Positions 1-8,066 of a stretch of 46,752 bases of DNA are shown here, piece after piece. The notes below the pieces were generated by a model. It saw nothing but the letters and a program-made list of their open reading frames with translations, was not told where the DNA came from and did not search any database. Location of the stretch: NCBI GenBank assembly GCA_019233755.1, contig JAFAMD010000070.1, forward strand, positions 1 to 46,752. Direction: 5' to 3'. How positions within the stretch are numbered: the stretch's first letter is position 1; each line of letters opens with the position of its first letter. The position numbers and the translations under genes were made by a program. This DNA comes from Acidobacteriaceae bacterium (GTDB lineage: Bacteria > Acidobacteriota > Terriglobia > Bryobacterales > Bryobacteraceae).

Positions 1-250
1 TGAACCTTCGGCTCGCTGAGGAGCGCGGCCTCATTATTGAACCTTCGGCTCGCTGAGGAGCGCGGCCTCATTATTGAATCTTCGGCTCGCTGAGGAGCGC
101 GGCCTCATTATTGAACCTTCGGCTCGCTGAGGACCGCGGCCTCATTGATTGAATCTTCGGCTCGCTGAGGAGCGCGGCCTCATTGATTGAATCTTCGGCT
201 CGCTGAGAAGCGCGGCCTCATTATTGAACCTCGGCTCGCTGGAAGCGCGT
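1..250. repeat. Tandem 37-38 bp repeat array, about 7 units
   Basis: Head-to-tail units start at about 1, 38, 75, 112, 150, 188 and 225; the last is degenerate. Four of the six full units are 37 bp. Units 4 and 5 are 38 bp because the junction reads TCATTGAT instead of TCATTAT. Every unit carries the core TTCGGCTCGCTGAG followed by a GCGCGGCCTCATT block, with a small CGCT/AGCG hairpin inside. There are no spacers, so this is not CRISPR. The array runs off the left edge of the window. The unit length is not a multiple of three, so it is unlikely to be coding. Function is unknown. Confidence 0.9.
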
Positions 251-478
251 GCCCCATTAGAGCGGCGAAGGAACGACATGAGCAGCCTCCTTGCGCGGAA
301 TGCTTACGGCCTTGCCGCAGGTTCCTTTCTGCTTGCGGCGATGGTATAAGAAAACCAGCGCGAGGGGCGCATCCAGTCCGCGGAAAGGGCCGTGCCCACC
401 CATCAAGAGACTATCGGTCACGAACCTTCTTTCAGCCTGATTCGTGCGGACTCCAGGCAGATGTGAAAGGAGATTCGA
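251..478. other. Non-coding leader between repeat array and ankyrin gene
   Basis: No convincing coding region is seen on either strand here; the open frames give low-complexity, Arg-rich translations with no recognisable motif. The only clear signal is a strong Shine-Dalgarno sequence, AAAGGAG at 466-472, six bases before the ATG at 479. I could not pick out a confident promoter. Confidence 0.5.
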
Positions 479-1783
479 ATGTCTGACGCACTTCCGCTTC
501 CGCCTCGTCCTAACGTCGAACAATACAAGAAACTCGCAAAAGACTTCCAACGCGCTTGCAAGTCGAGCGATTCCGGCGCTGTCCGGGGCTGGGCCGTTCA
601 CTGGGTGGAAACGATTGCCCGGCTGCAAGGGGAGGAGATCACGCCGAATGCGCGAAGGCGGCTCGATGTCGAAGCGGAACGCATCGAGCATCGCTGGAAC
701 AAACTCAAGGAGAAGAGGGAACTCGCAGGGCGGTGCACATTGGCCGATGCGCAGCTTTTTGTGGCGCGCGAACACGGCTTCGCGAGCTGGCCAAAGTTCG
801 CCGGACATCTGCAAGCGCTGGCGCGCGCTCATTCGGCAGTCTCGCAATTCGAAGCTGCGGCGGAGGCGATTGTTCGCGGCGAGTTTGCGACGCTCGAGAA
901 ACTGCTGAAGGAGAATCCGGCGCTCGTGCGGGCACGTTCGATGCGTGAACATCGCTCGACTCTGCTGCATTATGCCGCGGCGAACGGCGTCGAGGACTTT
1001 CGCCAGAAGACGCCGCACAACATTGTCGAAATTACTAAGCTGTTGCTGGCGGCCGGGGCCGATGTTAATGCCGAGTCGGACGCGTACGGCGGCCGATCGA
1101 CCACGCTGGGCCTGGCGGCGACGAGCTGCCATCCGGAAAACGCCGGCGTGCAATTTCCGCTGATGGAACTGTTGATCGATTACGGGGCCATTATTAACGG
1201 TCCTGATGCGGGCAGCACCGTTAATGCGTGCCTGCATAACGGGCGCCGACAGGCAGCCGAGTTTCTCGCAAATCGCGGAGCGCGGTTAGACCTCGAAGGA
1301 GCAGCCGGCGTCGGGCGGCTCGATTTGGTCAAGAGCTTCTTTAACGACGATGGAAGCCTGAGGCCACCGGCAACCGAGAAACAAGTCAGAGATGGATTCG
1401 CTTGGGCCTGTGAATTCGGCCGCAACGGAGTCGTCGATTTTTTGCTGCGAAGAGGTGTCGCCATAGGCGCGAAGCTCTCGCATGACGGACAGACCGGCCT
1501 GCACTGGGCCGCGCTAGGCGGACACGCGGACACCGTCAAGCTGCTGCTTGAGCGCGGGGTGCGAGTCGACGCGAGAGACGAACGTTATGACGGAACGCCG
1601 CTGGGATGGGCCCTGTACGCTTGGAATACGAGAGCGAAGGCCGCCGAGCGGGAACGCTACTACGAAGTGGTTGCGGTGCTGGTGCGGGCAGGCGCGAAGC
1701 CGCCGGTCTTCGCTGGTGCGGATAGAGTGGCGTCTGACCCGCGCATGCAGGCAGCGCTCCGTGGCGAGATAGCGGCGGAATAA
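479..1783 (+). CDS. Ankyrin-repeat protein
   Basis: This 434-residue protein is probably a protein-protein interaction scaffold; its partner is unknown. The N-terminal 120 residues are a non-ankyrin helical region with an AREHGFASWPKF motif, which often precedes ankyrin repeats in soil Acidobacteria and Verrucomicrobia. Ankyrin-type helices follow, for example STLLHYAAANG with ITKLLLAAGADVNAES at roughly residues 160-200 and GQTGLHWAALGGHADTVKLL at roughly 335-360, with degenerate repeats between. No signal peptide or membrane segment is visible, so it is probably cytoplasmic. The start is fixed by AAAGGAG six bases upstream of the ATG. It converges on the gene at 1791 with a 7 bp gap. Confidence 0.85.
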   Translation: MSDALPLPPRPNVEQYKKLAKDFQRACKSSDSGAVRGWAVHWVETIARLQGEEITPNARRRLDVEAERIEHRWNKLKEKRELAGRCTLADAQLFVAREHGFASWPKFAGHLQALARAHSAVSQFEAAAEAIVRGEFATLEKLLKENPALVRARSMREHRSTLLHYAAANGVEDFRQKTPHNIVEITKLLLAAGADVNAESDAYGGRSTTLGLAATSCHPENAGVQFPLMELLIDYGAIINGPDAGSTVNACLHNGRRQAAEFLANRGARLDLEGAAGVGRLDLVKSFFNDDGSLRPPATEKQVRDGFAWACEFGRNGVVDFLLRRGVAIGAKLSHDGQTGLHWAALGGHADTVKLLLERGVRVDARDERYDGTPLGWALYAWNTRAKAAERERYYEVVAVLVRAGAKPPVFAGADRVASDPRMQAALRGEIAAE

Positions 1784-1790
1784 TCCGGTT

Positions 1791-2099
1791 CTATCCGTAT
1801 GTTTTGACCGCTTGCGCGATGGCGGGGCCCGCTTTCTGAAGATCGGCAGGGATCATTACCGGACTTACGTCGATCGAAGCATTGAACGCCAGGAACCAAG
1901 GCTCAGCGATTGCCGGAATCTCGGAGGCATCTTGCATGTTTATGATCAGGATGGCGGTTCGCTTGCCGTTTTCAGCCAAGAAATAGACCGCTTCAGGCTT
2001 TTGTTGTTCGAGAATACTTTGGACAGACTTAAGGCTGTCCTTTTTTGCCGCCGTATTTCCGGCTTCCACGGGAAATGAAATTTTGAACAAAAACCGCAT
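1791..2099 (-). CDS. Small conserved hypothetical protein (DUF3303-like)
   Basis: The protein is 102 residues from the ATG at 2099, which has GGAGGGAAGG just upstream on the minus strand; an open frame continues further upstream but lacks such a site. It begins MRFLFKISFPVEAGN and contains PEAVYFLAENGKRTAILIINM and a PAIAEPWFLAFNASIDVSPVM segment. This layout resembles a family of about 100-residue alpha/beta-barrel-like small proteins common in soil bacteria, sometimes labelled pantothenate synthetase in databases without clear support. No catalytic motif is visible and no function is assigned. It has no membrane segment or signal peptide. Confidence 0.75.
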   Translation of the reverse strand: MRFLFKISFPVEAGNTAAKKDSLKSVQSILEQQKPEAVYFLAENGKRTAILIINMQDASEIPAIAEPWFLAFNASIDVSPVMIPADLQKAGPAIAQAVKTYG

Positions 2100-2215
2100 G
2101 GTAATGCCTTCCCTCCAACTTGAGTCGACCGCAGAAGGATTGTACCCCTGCGCCCGATGCGGTGCAATCAAAGTTTGACGCTGTATCGTTCAATCCAGGG
2201 CCGGCTACAGGCTGG

Positions 2216-3007
2216 TCAGCGTGGCCACCAGGCCTGCAGAGCTGCAACCGAATCGAGGATAAGGTCGGGCGTGATGGAGCCCTCCAGATCGGCAGGACGA
2301 AATTTCCCGGTCTTTACGAGCGCACCTTTCAGGCCGGCCGCCTGTGCGCCGCCAATGTCGGTTTCGAGATCATCGCCAATCATGAGGACCTGCGCGGGCG
2401 GGAACGCCAGCCTTTCGACGCCTGCGCGAAAGAACGGCGCCGCGGGCTTGCCGAAGACGATCGCCTTGCGCCCCGCCGCGTATTCAAGCGCGGCTACGAA
2501 CGGGCCCACATCCAGCGAGATTCCTTCTGCCGCCATCCAGTAGCGGGTCATCCCCAGGGCAACCAGCAGTGCTTCCGGGTTGTGGTGGAGCAGCCGGAAT
2601 GCGCGGTTGAGCGTTTGATAATCCCACTGTTCGCCGAGATCGCCAACAATCACGCAAGAGGCACCCTGTTCTTCCTGGTCCGGCAGGCATGGCAGGTCCG
2701 CGAACTCGAGACGCGTGGATTCGCGTACAAACAGCGCGATCTGCCCAGCGTGGTGCGTGCGCAGCCACTCGGCCGCTGCGACCGCCGGAGTGAGAATTTG
2801 TGATTCCGAAATCGAAAAGCCGAAAGATCTAAGTTTCTCGACGAGCGCGGCGCGCGAGCGGGAGGTGGTGTTGGTCACGAATAAGTAGGGGATACGATTT
2901 TCGTGAACCCACTGCACTGCCTCTACCGCGCCATCAATGAGCCGGCCGGCGTTATACAGCACGCCATCCAGGTCAAAGAGAATGCCGCGCAAGGCTTCTT
3001 TTCTCAT
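2216..3007 (-). CDS. HAD superfamily IIA phosphatase (NagD/HDHD2-like)
   Basis: This 263-residue protein has the full set of HAD motifs. Motif I is FDLDGVLYNAG near residues 11-21, with the nucleophile and general-acid Asp pair DLD. Motif II is the VTNTTS segment near residue 45. The motif III Lys lies around GRKAIVFGKP near residue 190. Motif IV is MIGDDLETDIGGAQAAGLKG near residue 217. The large cap between motifs II and III is typical of the IIA subclass, which includes NagD and human HDHD2. Members hydrolyse small phosphoesters; the substrate here is unknown. It is probably a cytoplasmic, monocistronic gene. Confidence 0.9.
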   Translation of the reverse strand: MRKEALRGILFDLDGVLYNAGRLIDGAVEAVQWVHENRIPYLFVTNTTSRSRAALVEKLRSFGFSISESQILTPAVAAAEWLRTHHAGQIALFVRESTRLEFADLPCLPDQEEQGASCVIVGDLGEQWDYQTLNRAFRLLHHNPEALLVALGMTRYWMAAEGISLDVGPFVAALEYAAGRKAIVFGKPAAPFFRAGVERLAFPPAQVLMIGDDLETDIGGAQAAGLKGALVKTGKFRPADLEGSITPDLILDSVAALQAWWPR

Positions 3008-3162
3008 GGATGCAATTGTAGTGGTACGCCGGACGATTGCTGATAACGGTTACCGAAAATAAATCGGCACGAAGCGCCAGCTAAGCTACACGTGTCATAC
3101 GTTGTATTGGTGGTTGTTGCAGAGAATTCACGATATTTCTTCTTAAAATGTCGAATAAAGTA

Positions 3163-3193
3163 TTTACTTAATATATAAATTCACTGCTACAAT
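3163..3193 (+). promoter_or_regulatory. Candidate sigma-70-type promoter for the PEP-CTERM gene
   Basis: An extended -10 element TGCTACAAT lies at 3185-3193, with a weak -35-like TTTACT at 3163-3168 and a 19 bp spacer. The stretch 3120-3195 is clearly AT-rich compared with the rest of the window, as expected for a promoter. The -35 match is poor and the spacer is long, so the extended -10 is the main support. Confidence 0.35.
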
Positions 3194-3243
3194 TAGCCTT
3201 CGCGGTACAAGGCAGCCTTTCTTAGCTCAGTCGGGGAGTAATA

Positions 3244-3981
3244 ATGTTTTCTCTTGTAGGACGATGTGTAATCATCGGAGCATCGTTTCTGATCATATCT
3301 ACGATTGGACTGGCACGTCCCGTCAGCGGGCCTAGCATCTGCGTGAATAATGTTGCTGAGCTGGGGAACTGCAATAGTGGAAAAGCACTTACAGCGAATC
3401 AAAGCTTTACTAACATATTCAGTTACGACGTGAAGGTAAATGGCGACCCGTACAATGTGTACGGTAACTATACAGTAAATAATTCATCAGCTAATGGTCC
3501 GACCTTTATTTTCAATGCTTCTGCGAAATACTTAGGAACGACTCCGACAAGGCGCCTTGATGTGCTGCACATCGATTTCGCGCAAAGATATTTGGTAAAT
3601 CCTTCATACCTGACGGGTTGGTATGACACTACGGCGTCCGGAACCCTGAGTGGAAATGCGGGCGCAGGGAGCTTTTGGGAGGTCGTGCCCTCAGTAGATA
3701 AAACCAGGCTGGGGACAATCGGGCCCTTCGGAATCGGCACTCACAGCGGCGGCGCGGAATTGTATTTTGGTCCCGGGTCGCCGACGCACACCCCAGCGTT
3801 AAAGCGGGACCCGATTGATATCACCGTGGATTACACGTATGACTTTCGGGCGGGGACAGATCCTGGCGCCGGCGGCACAGCCTTCTCTGCGGCGACGCCT
3901 GAACCTGCTGAAACGCTTCCCATTGCCCTGGCTTTCGTGGGAATTATCTCGGTTTTACTCCGCAAGCGTGTAGCCGTGTGA
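3244..3981 (+). CDS. PEP-CTERM sorting-domain exported protein
   Basis: The protein is 245 residues. An N-terminal signal peptide covers roughly residues 1-25, with a hydrophobic core in IIGASFLIISTIGLA. A beta-rich, Asn/Gly/Thr-rich middle follows. The C-terminus has the tripartite PEP-CTERM signal: TPEPAET, then a hydrophobic helix (LPIALAFVGIISVLL), then basic RKR. Proteins with this tail are anchored and processed by an exosortase in bacteria that make exopolysaccharide; no exosortase gene is in this window, so it must be elsewhere. The body matches no family I recognise. GGGGAG at 3233-3238 is a good ribosome-binding site five bases before the ATG. Confidence 0.85.
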   Translation: MFSLVGRCVIIGASFLIISTIGLARPVSGPSICVNNVAELGNCNSGKALTANQSFTNIFSYDVKVNGDPYNVYGNYTVNNSSANGPTFIFNASAKYLGTTPTRRLDVLHIDFAQRYLVNPSYLTGWYDTTASGTLSGNAGAGSFWEVVPSVDKTRLGTIGPFGIGTHSGGAELYFGPGSPTHTPALKRDPIDITVDYTYDFRAGTDPGAGGTAFSAATPEPAETLPIALAFVGIISVLLRKRVAV

Positions 3982-3985
3982 TTAC

Positions 3986-4003
3986 GGGAGCACAAAGGCT
4001 CCC
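3986..4003. terminator. Short hairpin between convergent genes
   Basis: GGGAGC at 3986-3991 and GCTCCC at 3998-4003 form a perfect 6 bp stem with a 6-base loop. It starts four bases after the PEP-CTERM stop codon and lies before the end of the convergent crotonase gene. There is no U-tract on either side, so any terminator activity is uncertain. Confidence 0.4.
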
Positions 4004-4017
4004 CATCCAGTTGCCGC

Positions 4018-4794
4018 TCACTTACCAGCCCAGCAAGCGACGCGCTTCTCTAAGAACGCGGAAATTCCTTCTTGCGCGTCGCCTGCCAGCGCATTCACCG
4101 TCATCACCTCTTTGGCATACGCATAGGCTTTCTCATGTTCGAGATCAATCTGCGCGTAGTACGCCTGCTTGCCGATCTCCACGGTCAGGGGGCTTGCACC
4201 CGCGATCTTTCCCGCCAGCTTGCGTGTCGCCGAGGGCAGTTCCTCCGCGGGAACCGTGTAGTTAATCAGCCCCCACTCCGCGGCGGTGCGAGCGTCGATC
4301 GCTTGGCCGGTGAGGAGCATCTCGAGCGCGCGCTTGCGGCCGATTGCCCGGCTGAGCTCCACCATGGGCGTGGTGCAGAAGAGGCCGATTTTGACGCCTG
4401 GTGTCGCGAACTGCGCCTGTTCTGCCGCAATCGCCAGGTCGCATGCTGCAACCAACTGGCATCCGGCCGCCGTCGCCATGCCTTGCACCTGGGCAATCAC
4501 CGGCTGCGGAATGGCATGCAGCTTCATCATCAGCTCCGAACACAGGTCAAAAATTTCCCGGTAATCGGCCACCGTCCGGCCCACCATCTCGCTCAAGTCA
4601 TGGCCGGAGGAAAACACCTTTCCCTCGGCCGCCAGAATCGCCGCTTGCACACTGCGGTCGCGCCCTATCTCGCCCAGACAGGCGATCAGCTCGCGCATCA
4701 GACAGAGCGAAAGCGCGTTTCGCCGCTGTGGGCGGTTCAGCGTTACCACCGCAATATTGTCCTCTCGCGTCACCTGCAAGGTCTCATATGCCAT
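4018..4794 (-). CDS. Crotonase-fold protein, ECHDC3-like, lacking both usual catalytic Glu
   Basis: This 258-residue member of the enoyl-CoA hydratase/isomerase superfamily is full length. The CoA-binding and oxyanion-hole segments are visible (SSGHDLSEM near residue 65; GMATAAGCQLVAACDLA near 105). In classical hydratases the two catalytic glutamates sit in GCEL and in the PE of a QPE(I/L) segment; here the text reads GCQL and TPGVKIGLF, so both are absent. The same replacements are known in the ECHDC3 branch, and the segments GLFCTTPMVELSRA and EGISAFLEKR also match that branch. Hydratase activity is therefore unlikely. The ATG at 4794 is preferred because GAGGGA lies seven bases upstream. 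Confidence 0.88.
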   Translation of the reverse strand: MAYETLQVTREDNIAVVTLNRPQRRNALSLCLMRELIACLGEIGRDRSVQAAILAAEGKVFSSGHDLSEMVGRTVADYREIFDLCSELMMKLHAIPQPVIAQVQGMATAAGCQLVAACDLAIAAEQAQFATPGVKIGLFCTTPMVELSRAIGRKRALEMLLTGQAIDARTAAEWGLINYTVPAEELPSATRKLAGKIAGASPLTVEIGKQAYYAQIDLEHEKAYAYAKEVMTVNALAGDAQEGISAFLEKRVACWAGK

Positions 4795-4824
4795 GATCTG
4801 GTCCCTCAATACGACAATACAGGC

Positions 4825-5340
4825 GTGAGCCTATCTCCGAACGAGCGCATTCGCGTCCTCATCACTGGTGGAACCTTTGACAAGGAATACGACGAGATCA
4901 ACGGCCGGCTCTTTTTCAAGGATTCGCATCTGGCCGAGATGCTTTCGCTCGGCCGCTGTCGCCTGCCCGTCGAACTGCGGACCCTCATGATGGTGGACAG
5001 CCTCGACATGACGGATGCCGACCGCAACCTGATCGTCGAGCAGTGCCGCGCTATTCCCGAGGCGCGCATCGTCATCACGCACGGCACGGATACCATGGCG
5101 GAAACCGCCCGCGTGCTTGCTTCGAGCATCGAAAGCAAAACGATTGTGCTCACCGGCGCCATGATTCCGTATAAGTTCGGGAGCTCGGACGGTCTCTTCA
5201 ACCTGGGCAGCGCGCTCGCCTTCGTCCAGACTCTGCCTCCGGGCGTTTACCTTGTTATGAATGGCCGCTGCTTCGACGCCGGCCGGGTTCGCAAAAACCG
5301 ACAAACCGGCATCTTTGAAGAAACTATTGAGGAGGGGTAA
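4825..5340 (+). CDS. Short asparaginase-like protein (N-terminal domain only)
   Basis: The protein is about 171 residues from a GTG start, roughly half the 320-340 residues of type I/II L-asparaginases. It keeps the N-terminal catalytic landmarks: TGGTF (the first catalytic Thr), THGTDTMAETA (second Thr plus Asp) and KTIVLTGAM (the active-site Lys). The C-terminal subdomain is absent. Stand-alone proteins of this length exist in many bacteria with unproven activity. The start is uncertain: GTG 4825 has no clear ribosome-binding site, and only 30 bp separate it from the divergent crotonase start. The quinone oxidoreductase begins 8 bp downstream, so the two are probably co-transcribed. Confidence 0.75.
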   Translation: MSLSPNERIRVLITGGTFDKEYDEINGRLFFKDSHLAEMLSLGRCRLPVELRTLMMVDSLDMTDADRNLIVEQCRAIPEARIVITHGTDTMAETARVLASSIESKTIVLTGAMIPYKFGSSDGLFNLGSALAFVQTLPPGVYLVMNGRCFDAGRVRKNRQTGIFEETIEEG

Positions 5341-5348
5341 AGCGAGTC

Positions 5349-6329
5349 ATGATTGCCATCGAGATTTCTTCCTTCGGTCCACCCGATGTTCTGAAGCCGG
5401 TAGAGCGCCCCAAGCCCGAGCCTGGGGAGGGCGAAGTAGTCATTCGCGTCCAGGCTGCCGGTGTCGCCCGCCCCGATGTAATGCAGCGCCAGGGGCACTA
5501 TCCGCCGCCTCCCGGCGCATCCGATATTCCGGGACTTGAGGTTGCCGGAACGATCGATTCGGTCGGTCCTGGTGTGAGCGAATACAAGCCCGGCGACGCC
5601 GTCTGCGCAATTCTGACGGGCGGCGGATATGCCGAGTTCTGCGCCGCGCCGGCCGTTCAGGTGCTTCCGATCCCGCAAGGCTGGAGCGCGATCGAAGCCG
5701 CGACGGTGCCGGAAAATCTGTTCACCGTCTTTGACAATCTCATCACTCGCGCCGGTTTACAGCGCGGTGAAACCGTGCTGATCCACGGCGGGACGAGCGG
5801 CATCGGCAGTACAGCCATCATGCTCAGCCGCGCCTGGCATGCGAACCCAATCGCGACCGCGGGCAGCCGGGAGAAATGCAAAGCGTGCCTTGATCTCGGA
5901 GCCCAGGAAGCGATCGACTATAAAGAATCCGATTTCGTCGCGGAGGTCAAGCGCATCACGAACGAGCATGGTGTCGATGTGGTGGTCGACCTGGTGGGTG
6001 GTGCGTACTTGGAGCGTAATCTCGACGTACTCGCCCTGGAAGGGCGCATCGCAATCGTTGCGGTGCAAGGCGGCAGGACCGCCCAGCTAGACATTGTCAA
6101 GCTGATGCAGAAACGCGGCCGCATCATGAGTTCCACCATGCGGGTGCGCACGGCCGCGCAGAAGGGGGAAGTGGCACGGCGCCTCCGTGAGCAGGTCTGG
6201 CCGCTCCTGCCCGCGAAAAACCCCATCCGGCCAGTCATCGATTCGACGTTTCCGCTGGTGGATGCCGCCAAGGCTCACGCTCGCCTGGAAAGCGGCGGTC
6301 ACGTCGGCAAGATCGTCCTGGTGGTTTGA
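5349..6329 (+). CDS. NAD(P)H quinone oxidoreductase, PIG3 family
   Basis: The 326-residue, zinc-free, medium-chain dehydrogenase/reductase has the usual family length. The N-terminal GroES-like part carries GVARPDVMQRQGHYPPPPG and SDIPGLEVAGTI (about residues 38-70), a signature of the PIG3-type quinone oxidoreductases. The Rossmann part carries the nucleotide-binding run HGGTSGIGSTAIMLSRAWH near residue 145. It would reduce quinones with NADPH in the cytoplasm. An upstream GGAGGGG just before the previous stop codon can serve as ribosome-binding site, and the gene probably forms a two-gene unit with the asparaginase-like gene. Confidence 0.9.
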   Translation: MIAIEISSFGPPDVLKPVERPKPEPGEGEVVIRVQAAGVARPDVMQRQGHYPPPPGASDIPGLEVAGTIDSVGPGVSEYKPGDAVCAILTGGGYAEFCAAPAVQVLPIPQGWSAIEAATVPENLFTVFDNLITRAGLQRGETVLIHGGTSGIGSTAIMLSRAWHANPIATAGSREKCKACLDLGAQEAIDYKESDFVAEVKRITNEHGVDVVVDLVGGAYLERNLDVLALEGRIAIVAVQGGRTAQLDIVKLMQKRGRIMSSTMRVRTAAQKGEVARRLREQVWPLLPAKNPIRPVIDSTFPLVDAAKAHARLESGGHVGKIVLVV

Positions 6330-6407
6330 GAAATCCGGGCAACGGTTGGTATCCTAAGGAATGTGCGGCCCTGGCCGCGCATTCCTCACCACGGGACCAG
6401 TACCCAT

Positions 6408-7832
6408 TTGAAGATCGGATTTGTAAGTCTCGGCTGCCCGAAGAACCTTGTCGACACCGAGGTGATGATGGGCCAGCTAGTCGCCGACGGTCATGAGCTA
6501 ACGCCGCAACCGGCGGAGGCCGATGTCATCGTCGTCAATACCTGCTCCTTCATCGATCCGGCCAAGCAGGAATCGGTCGATACGATTCTCGAAATGGCCG
6601 AATACAAGAAGACCGGCAAGGCCCAGCGGCTGGTGGTTGCCGGCTGTCTGGTCGAGCGCTACCGCAACGACATCCAAAAAAACATTCCTGAGGTGGATGC
6701 GGTGCTCGGCACCAACGAACTGGCGCAGATTACCACGCTGTGTGAAGGCCTGGAAGCGAAGCAGATCGCGCCCGAGCCGTACCTCTATCACGACCTGACG
6801 GCGCGGGTGTTCACGACTCCACGTCATTCGGCATACATCAAGATTGCCGAAGGCTGCGATCATCCCTGTTCGTTCTGCGTTATTCCGCAGTTCCGCGGAA
6901 AGTTCCGCAGCCGGCGTTTCGAGAGCGTGATCAACGAAGCCACTCGCATGTTCGCCATGGGCGTGCGCGAGATCAACCTCATCGGGCAGGACACAACCTG
7001 CTACGGGGAGGATCTGGGCCTGAAGAACGGGCTTGCCGAACTGCTGGCGAGGCTGGCGCAGATTCCTACCGAATTGCCGAAATGGGTACGATTCCTCTAC
7101 GCCTACCCCAACAAAGTCACGCAGAAGCTGCTCGACACCATCGCGGAACACGATTCGCTGGTGAAATACATCGACATGCCGCTGCAGCACGCGAGTGCGC
7201 AGACATTGAAGCGCATGAAGCGCGGCGCAAACGCGGATATCTTCCTCAAGCTGCTCGATAAAATCCGCGCCACCATTCCGGGCGTGGCCATTCGCACCAG
7301 TATGATTGCAGGTTTCCCCGGTGAAACGGAGGCGGAGTTCGAAGAACTCTGCCAATTCGTCGAAGCCGCAAAATTCGACCGTCTCGGGGTGTTCTCGTAC
7401 AGCGACGAAGAGACCAGCGGCAGTTTCCAGCTCGAAGGCAAGGTGGACAAGCGAACCATCTACCATCGCAAGCGCAAGCTAATGTCGCTGCAGAGGCGCA
7501 TTTCAGCGAAGCGCAACAGACAATTGATTGGCCGCGAGTTCCCGGTCCTGGTCGAAGGACCTTCGAAGGAGACCGACCTCCTCTGGGAAGCACGCCTGGC
7601 AACCCAGGCGCCGGAAATTGACGGTGTGTGCTACATCAATGATTTCGGCCCGGGCGAGCCGCGCCCCGGTGAGATGCGGATGCTGCGGATCACCGAAGCG
7701 CACGACTACGATTTGATTGGTGAACTGGTCGATGCACCGGAAGCGGCGTACATTGCCGCAAAACAGGCAGCGAATCCGTTCCCGATCCTCCCGACATCCT
7801 CGGTGCGGCCGAGCAGCATTCCCGCCAGGTAG
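6408..7832 (+). CDS. rimO: Ribosomal protein S12 methylthiotransferase RimO
   Basis: RimO is a radical-SAM enzyme that methylthiolates an aspartate of ribosomal protein S12. The N-terminal MTTase domain shows three cluster cysteines (SLGCPKN, NTCSFID, VAGCLVERY). The radical-SAM core has the CxxxCxxC motif in EGCDHPCSFCVIPQFRG, about residue 150. A C-terminal TRAM-like domain follows. From the TTG at 6408 it is 474 residues. A GTG at 6363 would add 15 residues that look non-homologous; the conserved family start (KIGFVSLGCPKN) follows the TTG directly. A 16-codon open frame from the ATG at 6361 ends in a TGA overlapping this TTG. It heads a run with yacG, pgpA and cinA. Confidence 0.93.
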   Translation: MKIGFVSLGCPKNLVDTEVMMGQLVADGHELTPQPAEADVIVVNTCSFIDPAKQESVDTILEMAEYKKTGKAQRLVVAGCLVERYRNDIQKNIPEVDAVLGTNELAQITTLCEGLEAKQIAPEPYLYHDLTARVFTTPRHSAYIKIAEGCDHPCSFCVIPQFRGKFRSRRFESVINEATRMFAMGVREINLIGQDTTCYGEDLGLKNGLAELLARLAQIPTELPKWVRFLYAYPNKVTQKLLDTIAEHDSLVKYIDMPLQHASAQTLKRMKRGANADIFLKLLDKIRATIPGVAIRTSMIAGFPGETEAEFEELCQFVEAAKFDRLGVFSYSDEETSGSFQLEGKVDKRTIYHRKRKLMSLQRRISAKRNRQLIGREFPVLVEGPSKETDLLWEARLATQAPEIDGVCYINDFGPGEPRPGEMRMLRITEAHDYDLIGELVDAPEAAYIAAKQAANPFPILPTSSVRPSSIPAR

Positions 7833-7862
7833 CTGAAATCTATACTGAAACTGGAGACGGAG

Positions 7863-8066
7863 ATGCCGGCTACCGTTCGTTGTCCGATCTGTAAGAAAGA
7901 AGTACCGCTCGACGACCCGAACATGCCGTTCTGTAGTGATCGCTGCCGGCTGCTTGACCTGGGGAACTGGGCGTCGGAGAAGTACGTCATCTCTTCGCCG
8001 GTACGCGGCGCTGAGAAGCTAGAGGACCTCGAAGATCTCGACCTTCCCGAAGGTCCTGACCGGTGA
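7863..8066 (+). CDS. yacG: DNA gyrase inhibitor YacG
   Basis: This 67-residue zinc protein matches YacG in length and motif order: CPICKKEVP (CxxC), then FCSDRCRLLDLGNWASEKYVI (CxxxC). The four cysteines bind one zinc ion. The E. coli protein binds GyrB and inhibits gyrase. The acidic C-terminal tail (EKLEDLEDLDLPEG) is of the kind seen in the family. GGAGACGGAG precedes the ATG. The stop codon overlaps the GTG start of pgpA, which suggests translational coupling. Confidence 0.9.
   Translation: MPATVRCPICKKEVPLDDPNMPFCSDRCRLLDLGNWASEKYVISSPVRGAEKLEDLEDLDLPEGPDR

Noticed and set aside
1..250. CRISPR array
   Set aside because: The units are contiguous with no variable spacers and only one-base length changes.
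257..1237. Minus-strand open frame of 326 codons over the ankyrin gene
   Set aside because: It is antisense to a well-supported gene with a strong ribosome-binding site, and its Arg-rich translation shows no family features.
4072..4824. Upstream extension of the asparaginase-like frame
   Set aside because: This part is antisense to the crotonase gene and shows no asparaginase homology; homology begins after GTG 4825.
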